Positions 55,246-63,242 of a stretch of DNA of 64,000 nucleotides are shown here, piece after piece. The stretch is from UBA6623 sp965238125 (GTDB lineage: Bacteria > Acidobacteriota > Terriglobia > Bryobacterales > UBA6623). A program made the position numbers and the translations under genes. Numbering within the stretch: the stretch's first letter is position 1; each line of letters starts with the position of its first letter. The notes below the pieces were generated by a model. That model searched no databases. It saw only the letters and a program-made list of their open reading frames with translations, and was not told the DNA's origin. The DNA is taken from contig OZ250179.1 of assembly GCA_965238125.1 (NCBI GenBank), positions 2,666,001 through 2,730,000 of the forward strand, given 5' to 3'.

Positions 55246-56809
55246 ATAGGCCAGCACGCTGAGTTGCAGTCGCACTTCGTTGGCCCGGAACCGATGGCAT
55301 GACAGCCTTGTCCAATGCGTCGCTTGTTTGCCTTCCTTGATCCACTGCTCCGCCGTGCCGCGCTTGTTGTAGAACCGCACCAGCGAGCGGCTCGGCAAGG
55401 CCATGCTCGTGACGATGAAACCGACGCGAGGAAACAACTCACCTTGGTGATGCTCGACCTTCGCAACAACCCGCCGGGACTTCGACCAGCTCGCGGCCTG
55501 ATACCGAAAGCTCCTGTAGCGCACCAGGGGCTTTGCGCTCGGCCTGCCCGGCGGACGAAACAGGATATCTTCGATCTCCAGCTCCAGGCTCTTGTTGGCC
55601 GGGATGCGAATCACGTAGTCCACGCCGCGCTCCTCCAACGTCTCGTAAATATCCGGCTTGGCGAAGGCGGCATCGGCCCGGAACGTCACCTGTTTGCCCT
55701 CCGCCTGTTGGCGTTCGATTTCCGGCAGCAGCAGCTCGTCCCAGTCCTCGGCGCTGGACACGTTGCCCGGTCGCAACTTTGCCGCCAAGCAATCGCCGTG
55801 CTGGTTGAACAGCAACAGTGGGTGGTAGCAGACCGACTCGAAGTGGCCGTTGTAGGCGCTGCCTTCCTGCCGGCCGTGGACGGGGCTCTCGGTAGAGTCC
55901 ATGTCCAGCACGACGCACGCGGAGTCATCACCGGCCTCGGCTTGCGCGATCAACTCGCGGTTCACCGCCATCAGCCCGATCAGATTCTCGTCGCCGGCGA
56001 GCATGGCGGTCTCGAAGCTCTGCAGCCGGGAGGTCAGCGCCGCGCCGCGATCCCAGTTCTTCTTCGAGCCAATCAGCCGAAAGGTTGGATCGGCGGAGAC
56101 ACGAACGGCGTCGTTGAGATCCTCGTAGCCCGCCAAGCGGGAGTAGACCGACTGTCGCAGCAGATCGACGAACGGGAACTTCTTGTTCGAGCCTTGCCGC
56201 GAATCCGTCAGATGCTCGTCTATCAGCTTGCCTAGTCCGAGTCGTTCGTCCAGTTCGCGAATGAGAATCAGCCCGCCATCCGAGGTGACTCGCGATCCTT
56301 GGAAATCGACCTTGAGAAATCCATTGAAGGTGAGCTGAAACGGTTTGTTTTCTTTTTCACCCATTGGGTGTTGATCTCCTCAGCGCCCTGAGTGCTTTCA
56401 AGCCCGCATAAATAAAGGCGTCCGAGTCCACCCGATGGTTAGCAGAACCGAAACTAAAGTGGAAATCCGGGGTATCGGTGAAGATCGGCGGGCTCAATGC
56501 CAAGGTCCTTTACAAGGGGGCGGCCCCGGAATTGATTCACGGCGTGGCCCAGATCAATGCACTCATCCCCGCGGGCGTTACAGCCGGCGACGCGGTGCCT
56601 CTCGAAATCATGATCGGAGACGCAGTGAGCCAGCCCGCCATTACCGTGGCCGTTGGCGGAGGCGAATAGGAGACCGGCAATCGTCTTACCGCGTCCACGA
56701 ATCGGAGGAATTCCGGTCTTGTTCGTTAGCCATTCCAACTCGCTTTGCATTTACATTGGTAATCCGCCTGAAGATGCGGGACCCCGGGGTTCCACTTCAG
56801 TTCACCCGG

Positions 56810-56943
56810 TGCCCCCTTCCGGGGGCGGGTCCGAGGCCCCACGGCATCCCGGCCGCAAGGCGAAACCTCGGGTTCGGGGGGCGGAGCCCAACGCTGAAGT
56901 TTGGCCTATAGCAACATTGTGAGGGCTGGACTTCGTTTTGATT
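56810..56943 (+). repeat. GC-rich interspersed intergenic repeat, copy 2
   Basis: Related to 19357-19515 with shared ordered blocks: GCCCCCTTCCGGGGGCGGG, GCATCCCGGCC, GAAACCTCGGG, GGGGCGGAGCCC, GCAACATT, TCGTTTTGATT. It lies in the 56670-57020 interval between the TIGR03437 gene and the TonB receptor remnant. A CGGTCCGAAGACCGCCC stem follows at 56971-56989 and may be a terminator for either gene. Confidence 0.75.
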
Positions 56944-57020
56944 CCACACCTACGGCACAGCACAAGAAAAGGGCGGTCCGAAGACCGCCCCTGGATCAAG
57001 GTTGACTATCGGTTACGCGA

Positions 57021-57800
57021 CTAAAAGATAATCTTGAGCGCCATCTGAATGATGCGCGCCTGGTTTTGGGTCGACATAACCGCTCCGAAATTCGGGTTGG
57101 ACGGGTTGTTGCCCGGCCGTGCGAACTCCGGTGAGTTGAAGGCATTGAAGGCTTCCGCCCGGAGGTCGACCCGGAGACCTTCTCGGACTCCGTCCAGCCG
57201 GAACTGGCGAAAGACCGAAATGTCGAAGTTCGCCGCGCCGTCCCTCCTGAGGAGATTGCGGGGGGTGGCACCGAAGGTGAACGGAGCGGGCGCCGCGAAA
57301 GCCCCCGTATCGAACGAGCGAGTCGGCGTCGGGTTGCTGAGCGTTCCTTCCCCCGTGGCGTTCAACCGCTCGTAGAAACCGTCGTAGCAAGTTGAAGTTG
57401 CCGGTGTTGGCAATATCGCCCGCGACGCCTACCGAGAACGGCTGGCCGTCGTAGAACGAAGCGATACCGTTGATCTGCCAGTTGCCGGTAGTCGGAGTGG
57501 GTTGGGTGGGTGTCGGATTGTTGAGGTTGTTCGCGAGAGTCTCGCCAACACCCGGCCAGGTGGCCGAATAGTTCTGCGCTAACTGCACCACCGCCGACCA
57601 GCTGTCGAAGAACATACCGAACGAGCTGCGGAGAGCGGTCTTATCGCTCAACCGATAGGCTGGCCCGAAGCACGGCTGCCAGTTGTCGCTGTAGTCGTTG
57701 TAGATCTTGCCGCGAGGCTCCACGGCAAGTAGCGCGGCACGTTGTCCTCGGGACGTCGTGGGCCAAGTGGAGAAGTCAGTCGAACGAGAGAGGAAATCAG
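57021..57800 (-). pseudogene. Oar-like TonB-dependent receptor, C-terminal fragment
   Basis: The end of a large outer-membrane receptor of the acidobacterial carboxypeptidase-regulatory/TonB type. The C-terminus reads LRAEAFNAFNSPEFARPGNN, then NPNFGAVMSTQNQARIIQMA and LKIIF, with the final Phe of outer-membrane barrels. Upstream: IYNDYSDNWQPCFGPAYRLS, KTALRSSFGMFFDSW, NWQINGIASFYDGQPFSVGV. There is a frame change near 57395 between AGDIANTGNF and CYDGFYERLNATGEG, and two more, nearly compensating, around 57720-57760. The N-terminal plug and most of the barrel are missing. Upstream, 57801-58009 shows nothing recognisable. Confidence 0.85.
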
Positions 57801-58009
57801 CTGAACCTCTGCTGCCCGAATGTGCGAGCAAGCGGGCCCGGTTGTGAAGTGAGCTTAGGCTCAGCCTCTTCAATCTAAGCGGCTACGTAGTTTTGGCGAA
57901 CGACAGCTAACTTGACAATGCCGACCCGGCTGGTGCACGGACATGGCGAACGGCTAAGATAGGGCTGTGTCTCGTAGCGGAAGACACTCTCTTTGGGCTG
58001 GGAGGAACA

Positions 58010-60577
58010 GTGGGAGTAATGGAAAGGGCCGGGCCGGTTTTTCTCTTAGCGGCGGTCTTTAGCCCGGTGGCGGCGACCGCCGCCGCCGTGGACTTCAATC
58101 GCGACATCCGCCCGATCTTCGAAGCCCGCTGCCACGTCTGCCACAACGCAGAGACCCACCAGAGCGAATTTCGACTCGACAGCCGCGAACACGCTTTGCG
58201 CGGCGGCGGGTCGGGTGTTCCCGCGATCATTCCCGGTGACAGCGCCGGCAGCGTACTTTATCGATACGTCGCCGGTCTCGACGAGAAGCTCGTCATGCCT
58301 CCGGTCGACCCGCGTTTGACCGGCGAGCAGGTCGAGCGGATCCGCCAATGGATTGACGAGGGCGCCCGGTGGCCCGAAGACGGCGAGATCGACGCCGCGG
58401 ATTCGGAGCCCTCGAAGTTCGACCAAGCGCGTGACCACTGGGCTTTCCAGGCGCGCACACAACCTTCCCCGCCGACGCTTACCGACAGCGCCGCGGCCCG
58501 CCGCGTTCGCAACCCGATTGACGCTTTCATCTTTGGGAAGCTCGAAGCCCAAGGCGGGCAGCCCTCGCCGCCGGCACGCCCTCATCAATTACTGCGCCGC
58601 GTTCACCTGGATTTGACCGGCTTGCCTCCCAGCCTCGACGAGCAGGAAGCCTTTCTTCGAGACCCAACACCCGAATCCCTCGATGGCGTCATTGAAGATC
58701 TTCTCGAACGCCCGACCTACGGCGAACGCTGGGCACGCCATTGGCTCGACTTGGTTCGCTACGCCGATACCAACGGATACGAGCGCGACGCCATCAAGCC
58801 CTTGGTCTACCGTTATCGCGATTACGTGATTCGGTCTTTCAATGCGGACAAGCCCTTTGACCGCTTCGTGCTTGAACAACTCGCGGGCGACGAATTGCCC
58901 GACGTATCCCCGGAAACCCTGATCGCAACCGGGTTCCACCGGCTGGGCCCCTGGGATGACGAGCCCGCCGACGCGCTCACCGACCGCTACGACCAGCTCG
59001 ACGACCTGGTTCGGACCACTTCGGAGGTTTTCCTCGGCCTGACGCTCGGTTGCGCGCGCTGCCACAATCACAAGTTCGAGCCTCTCACAGCGCGCGACTA
59101 CTACAGCATGGCGGCGATCTTCAATCCGCTGACGCGCCCGCAGAAGGGGCGTACGGAACTCGTTCGGCCCATCGGAACGCGCTCGGAACTAGACGCCCTG
59201 GAGGTGCGCGACGAAAAAATCCGGGCCCTCGAGGAAAAGATCGAAGCGATCCGCGAGCAGGTGCAAACGGAATTCCTCTCCGCCGGCAAGAGCGCGCTCC
59301 CGGCGCGGGCCGTGCGCGCCTATCTGACACCCCAAGCCGACAGGGACGCGGTCGCGAAATCGCTGGCTCGGGAGTTCCGCGAACAGCTGGACGCGGAACT
59401 CGAAAAGGCCGGCCCGCGTAGCGCTCGGAGTAAGGTCTTCGATATCGAGGATCGCATTTGCGACCTCCGCGATGAGACGCCGACTCGCGATTCCGCTTAC
59501 ATCCTTCACGAGCCGCGGCGCGAGCCGCCGGCGAGTCATCTGCTGATTCGCGGCAAGGCCTCCAATCCCGGTCCGCAAGTGCCGCCCGCCGTACCGGCCG
59601 TGTTGTCCGAACCGGCGCCGACGTTCCCCGCTTGGGAGGAATCGAATCCGACCAGCCTGCGCCGCCTGGCCCTCGCTCGCTGGATCGCCGACCCCAACAA
59701 TCCCTTGACGGCTCGGGTGATCGTTAACCGCGTTTGGCAATTTCACTTCGGCGAAGGAATCGTGCGAACACCTAGTGACTTCGGTCTGCAGGGCGAACCC
59801 CCGACGCACCCCGAACTTCTCGACTGGCTCGCGAACTGGTTCATCGAGCACGGCTGGTCCCTCAAGAAACTCCACCGGCTCATCATGACCAGCAACACCT
59901 ATCGCATGAGCAAGGAATGGGACGTTGCGTACGGTGCCGACGATCCCGACAACCGATTGTTTTGGCGTGTCCCTTATCGACGGCTCGAAGTGGAGGCGAT
60001 CCGAGACTCGATGCTGGCAGTCAGCGGACGGCTGAACCCGCAAATGTACGGCCCCCCGATGTACCCCTACGTCTCCCCGGCCGCGCTCGAAGGCTCCAGC
60101 GACCCGCACCTCATCTGGCGCCCCTTCGACGAACAGGACGCCTCCCGCCGCACGATCTACGCCTTTGTGAAGCGCTCGATGATCGTCCCGATGCTCGAAG
60201 TGCTTGACCTGTGCGACACGACGAAATCCTCCGCCAAGCGCATCAACACCGCGGTGGCGACCCAGGCCTTGACGCTTTTCAACGGCGAATTCGTGAACCG
60301 CCAAGCCCGACACCTGGCCGAGCGTTTGGTCAGGGAAGCGGGCCCCGACCCGCGCGATCAAATCGACCGCGCTTTCCGCCTCGCCTTGGCCCGGCCGCCG
60401 ACTGGGGAAGAGCAACGGTCGCTGCTCTTGTTTCTGGAGGACGAATCGACAAGGCCGGCGGCTGAAGCGGGCGCCGCTCTCGATCACAGGCGCGCTGGAG
60501 AAGCGGCGTCACAGGAAGCGCTGGTGCAGATGTGCCGGGTGATCTTTAACATGAACGAGTTTGTGTATGCGGACTGA
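58010..60577 (+). CDS. PSCyt1-PSCyt2-PSD1 (DUF1549/DUF1553) protein
   Basis: 855 residues. Signal peptide VFLLAAVFSPVAATAAA; heme site CHVCH (C40, C43, H44) in the PSCyt1 domain with LVMPPVDPRLT as candidate Met ligand; PSCyt2/DUF1549 about residues 165-370 (YGERWARHWLDLVRYADTNG, CARCHNHKFEP); PSD1/DUF1553 about 550-850 (NPLTARVIVNRVWQFHFGEG, SNTYRMSKEW, VATQALTLFNGEF, FNMNEFVYAD). Start: GTG at 58010 after GGGAGG, or ATG at 58019. It is 260 residues shorter than the 32306 copy because it lacks the inserted beta domain. A DUF1501 gene follows after about 110 bases. Confidence 0.92.
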   Translation: MGVMERAGPVFLLAAVFSPVAATAAAVDFNRDIRPIFEARCHVCHNAETHQSEFRLDSREHALRGGGSGVPAIIPGDSAGSVLYRYVAGLDEKLVMPPVDPRLTGEQVERIRQWIDEGARWPEDGEIDAADSEPSKFDQARDHWAFQARTQPSPPTLTDSAAARRVRNPIDAFIFGKLEAQGGQPSPPARPHQLLRRVHLDLTGLPPSLDEQEAFLRDPTPESLDGVIEDLLERPTYGERWARHWLDLVRYADTNGYERDAIKPLVYRYRDYVIRSFNADKPFDRFVLEQLAGDELPDVSPETLIATGFHRLGPWDDEPADALTDRYDQLDDLVRTTSEVFLGLTLGCARCHNHKFEPLTARDYYSMAAIFNPLTRPQKGRTELVRPIGTRSELDALEVRDEKIRALEEKIEAIREQVQTEFLSAGKSALPARAVRAYLTPQADRDAVAKSLAREFREQLDAELEKAGPRSARSKVFDIEDRICDLRDETPTRDSAYILHEPRREPPASHLLIRGKASNPGPQVPPAVPAVLSEPAPTFPAWEESNPTSLRRLALARWIADPNNPLTARVIVNRVWQFHFGEGIVRTPSDFGLQGEPPTHPELLDWLANWFIEHGWSLKKLHRLIMTSNTYRMSKEWDVAYGADDPDNRLFWRVPYRRLEVEAIRDSMLAVSGRLNPQMYGPPMYPYVSPAALEGSSDPHLIWRPFDEQDASRRTIYAFVKRSMIVPMLEVLDLCDTTKSSAKRINTAVATQALTLFNGEFVNRQARHLAERLVREAGPDPRDQIDRAFRLALARPPTGEEQRSLLLFLEDESTRPAAEAGAALDHRRAGEAASQEALVQMCRVIFNMNEFVYAD

Positions 60578-60603
60578 CCTGAACCTTCAATTCGAGGCCG
60601 GGG

Positions 60604-60626
60604 GAGACAAGCTGAGAGCTTGTCTC
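60604..60626 (+). terminator. hairpin between PSD1 and DUF1501 genes
   Basis: A perfect 10-bp stem GAGACAAGCT/AGCTTGTCTC with loop GAG. No T-run follows, so it may be an RNA-processing or attenuation hairpin rather than a full terminator, separating the expression of the two genes. Confidence 0.5.
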
Positions 60627-60688
60627 AACTGTGACTAGGACAAACAAGAGTGTTCGTCCCTACCCCGGATGAGTGGTACGATTTGCAT

Positions 60689-62146
60689 ATGAAGCGGTCC
60701 GAAAATCATAGCCGAAGAGAATTCCTGGTCAACACCGGCGCCGGGTTCGGGGCTCTCGCTCTGATCGACCTGCTTTCTCGTGACGGGTTCTTTTCGTCGC
60801 AGGCTCACGCGGCTTCCGCGAAGGCATCCTCTGGGGCGAAGAGCGTGCTCGCCAATCGCCCGCCTCACTTCCCCACGAAAGCGAAGCACGTTGTCTTCCT
60901 GTTCATGAACGGCGCTCCCAGCCAGGTGGACACGTTCGACCCTAAGCCGGCGCTAACGAAATTCAATGGCAGCCCGTACAAGGGCGACACCGTGATCGGT
61001 TCCAACAACCGTCCCATCGGTCATTTGATGCAGTCCCCGTTCGAGTTCGCCAAGCACGGACAAAGCGGACTCGAAATCAGCAGCCTTTTCCCAAACATCG
61101 CCAAGCACGCCGATGACTTATGCGTCATCCGATCGCTGCAGACCGATACGGCCGCGCATGCTTCCGGTTGCATTCAGATGAACACGGGCAACGTCGTCAT
61201 CGGGAAGCCGAGCTTGGGGTCCTGGCTCGGCTACGGTTTGGGAACCGAAAGCGAGGATTTGCCCGGCTTCGTTGTGATGACCGATCCGCGCGGCGGACCG
61301 ATCGGGAGCGCTTCGAACTGGAGCGCCGGCTTCATGCCGGCGGCATACCAGGGCACCCTGTTTCGCAGCGGCGGCTCGCCATTGCTGAACCTCGAAACGC
61401 CGCACGGGGTCACCGATCCAACTCAGCGACACGCGTTGGATCTTCTCAAGAATCTGAACGAGTCCCACCAACAACGGTATGCGGGCGATTCCGAACTCGA
61501 GGCGCGCATCCATTCTTATGAGTTGGCGTACCGCATGCAAACCACCGCCGCCGAGGCGGTCGATCTGGACGCCGAGAGCCGGCAAACACGGGAAATGTAC
61601 GGCCTCCACACGAAGCTGACCGAGGACTTCGGCCGCAAGTGTCTGATCACGCGCCGGCTGATCGAACGCGGCGTGCGGTTCATTCAGCTCTATTCCGGCG
61701 GCGGTCACATTGAAGACACCTGGGACGGCCACAACGACTGCATCTCCAACCACACGCTCCACGCGGGCGAGACGGATCAGCCGATCGGCGCCCTCATTTC
61801 GGACTTGAAGCGCGCCGGCCTATGGGATGAAACGCTGATTGTTTGGGGAGGCGAGTTCGGCCGCACGCCGACCAGCGAGGGAGTCGGCAAGTCGGGCCGC
61901 GATCACAACTGGCTCGGGTTCAGTATGTGGCTGGCGGGCGCCGGCGTAAAAGGCGGGCAGGCGATCGGAGCGACCGACGAGCTGGGTTTTCGGGCCGTCG
62001 AGGACCCCTGGCATGTGTCGGACTTGCACGCTACCATCCTTCATCTGATGGGGCTCGATCACACCAAACTCACCTATTTCTCCCAAGGCCTCGACCAACG
62101 ACTCACCGGCGTCCGAGGCGAGGTGATTCGTAAAGCACTCGCCTGA
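60689..62146 (+). CDS. Tat-exported DUF1501 protein (second copy)
   Basis: 485 residues from the ATG at 60689 (an ATG at 60650 would add 13). Twin-arginine leader SRREFLVNTGAGFGALALID. Family segments: VFLFMNGAPSQVDTFDPKPA, GYGLGTESEDLPGFVVM, GRKCLITRRLIERGVRFIQL, VWGGEFGRTPTSEG, GRDHNWLGFSMWLAGAGVKG. The C-terminus ends RGEVIRKALA, as do many DUF1501 proteins next to PSD1 genes. About 45% identical by eye to the copy at 35683. Confidence 0.93.
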   Translation: MKRSENHSRREFLVNTGAGFGALALIDLLSRDGFFSSQAHAASAKASSGAKSVLANRPPHFPTKAKHVVFLFMNGAPSQVDTFDPKPALTKFNGSPYKGDTVIGSNNRPIGHLMQSPFEFAKHGQSGLEISSLFPNIAKHADDLCVIRSLQTDTAAHASGCIQMNTGNVVIGKPSLGSWLGYGLGTESEDLPGFVVMTDPRGGPIGSASNWSAGFMPAAYQGTLFRSGGSPLLNLETPHGVTDPTQRHALDLLKNLNESHQQRYAGDSELEARIHSYELAYRMQTTAAEAVDLDAESRQTREMYGLHTKLTEDFGRKCLITRRLIERGVRFIQLYSGGGHIEDTWDGHNDCISNHTLHAGETDQPIGALISDLKRAGLWDETLIVWGGEFGRTPTSEGVGKSGRDHNWLGFSMWLAGAGVKGGQAIGATDELGFRAVEDPWHVSDLHATILHLMGLDHTKLTYFSQGLDQRLTGVRGEVIRKALA

Positions 62147-62322
62147 GCCGGCGCCGCGGACCGCGAATTCGAGCGGGCTTCGCTGACTGAAGAAGGTGAC
62201 GCGTGTTTGCTGAAAGGGAGAGCCCCCCCCGCGGACGTCAGGGGCAACGTCGCCTTGGGGTCATTGACTTGACATTGCCTGTCACCGCCCTAGTTGGGGT
62301 ATTTGACCAACTCCGCCGGCCA

Positions 62323-62905
62323 TTACATCGTGGGCTCTGAGGTTTCCGGTCCAGGCGACCCGCTAATCTCTCCGAAGCAGTAGAGGTTCTGGTGAGTGCG
62401 TACGTAGAGACGACCGTCGGCGATCGCCGGGGTCGCGCTGCGTCGGCGCCGCCCTCGTCGAGCGCCAAGCTGTGCAGCACTTCCCATTCGCCCCCGGCCT
62501 TCACCACGGTGAGCGTGCCGTCCATGTCCAGGAAGAACAGCTTGCCGTCGGCGGCGACCGGAGACGCGCGGTAGGCGCCCATCGCCCGCGGCAGCCGCGC
62601 TTGTTTGAGAATTTCTCCCGTCGCGGCGTCGATGCTTGACAGAATACCCGCGTCGCGCACCGAGTAGATCACGCCCTCATACAGCAGCGGGGACGGCACA
62701 TTCCCTATCCTTCGCTGTTGAGCCCATTCCACGTTTTCCAAAGCAGATTTTCGCCAAGCGAGGGCCGCTCAACGATACGTCCCGCGGCCACGCCCGCGGC
62801 GTTCGGCCCCCGAAAGCGCGTCCAGTCGGCGCCAAACAATATAGAGGCCGGCAGCAATACGGAAAGCAGCACCCACCAAAGCATCATCTCGGGCCATTCT
62901 AACAA
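62323..62905 (-). pseudogene. PQQ-like beta-propeller protein, internally deleted
   Basis: The N-terminus (62905 down to about 62735) has a signal peptide (MLWWVLLSVLLPASILFG) and DWTRFRGPNAAGV followed by GENLLWKT, the usual opening of outer-membrane-type or secreted PQQ-propeller proteins. It then jumps, in another frame, to the C-terminal blades: GNVPSPLLYEGVIYSVRDAG, AYRASPVAADGKLFFLDMDG, GGEWEVLHSLAL. A further frame change near 62425 gives TPAIADGRLYVRTHQNLYCF and the stop at 62323. About 300 residues in between are gone. Confidence 0.85.
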
Positions 62906-63242
62906 TCGCGAGGCCGGGCTCGATGGGGTATTCGGCGAGGTCGGATTCCTTCGACCGGCCTTGTCAACTTAACCGGCAGCCGAGGGACCAAGCCGTCGCA
63001 TCGGGCATCAAGCGAGATCTCGCTATCCATATCTTGAGGCTGTCTCAGCTTGTGACGCGTTAACTTGACAATGCTGCGGGCCGGACTGCGACGATGTTGT
63101 CGGATTACATATCCCGCAGGCGGAACTTCGACCCGAGCGGTATCGCAAGAAGAACGGGTCGGCGGTTCCGCCTACTGTGAGCGCCGTCCACACGTCATGG
63201 GAATATAGGTAGCGCTGGAGAAACAAAAACCAGGAGGCTCGT
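62906..63242. other. intergenic region
   Basis: 337 bases with no gene. It contains TAACTTGACAATGC at about 63061-63075, also found at 57908-57921, and an AGGAGGCTCGT ribosome binding site before the D-aminoacylase ATG. Confidence 0.5.

Larger units (their letters stand above)
53362..56364 (-). pseudogene. IS1380 transposase of the outer copy, interrupted
   Basis: Starts at the ATG at 56364 and runs 370 codons to QLSVLA, then meets the inner element; the last 68 codons (YNLGNLWRRLGLPQRIKSWS onwards) lie at 53362-53573. The DDE residues remain upstream of the break, but the helical C-terminus is lost. The product of the truncated frame ends YPAFSI. Confidence 0.92.
53135..56471 (-). mobile_element. 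IS1380-family element, outer copy, split by another IS1380
   Basis: The two parts, 53135-53579 and 55251-56471 (plus the 5-bp duplication), total 1666 bp, the length of copy A less a GC dinucleotide. Perfect 5-bp target duplication GTATC at 53130-53134 and 56472-56476; removing everything between restores ITAPVSVKIGG in the host gene. Its sequence is nearly identical to copies A and B. Confidence 0.95.
49028..56669 (+). pseudogene. secreted DUF7948/SBBP-TIGR03437 protein, broken three times
   Basis: Starts at the ATG at 49028 with a signal peptide (VVGLCFALTGPLLLSAPA). The N-terminal DUF7948-like domain has THYFLGNDPEAWRTNVPHFR, YPGIDLDYYYRDGELEYDFI and LPLVIDPRISMSTFIGG; it continues as propeller repeats. 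A 1-base frameshift near 50385 (GGG run) precedes EDPLVGILAPDPIAAEG. The TIGR03437 domain begins FLDAASFLERDVAPGQIITI; it is interrupted by IS630 after APFNL (51746), resumes with EGKETTEVQVEFDGVASNRI and PGIFSATQTGRGQGAILNQD, is interrupted again by nested IS1380 at 53134, and ends SVKIGGLNAKVLYKGAAPEL to the TAG at 56667-56669. The restored protein is about 1070 residues. Secreted; role unknown. Confidence 0.9.

Noticed and set aside
57912..57960. TTGACA and TAAGAT as a sigma-70 promoter before the second PSD1 gene
   Set aside because: The spacing is 37 bases, far from 16-18, and no better -10 box was found.
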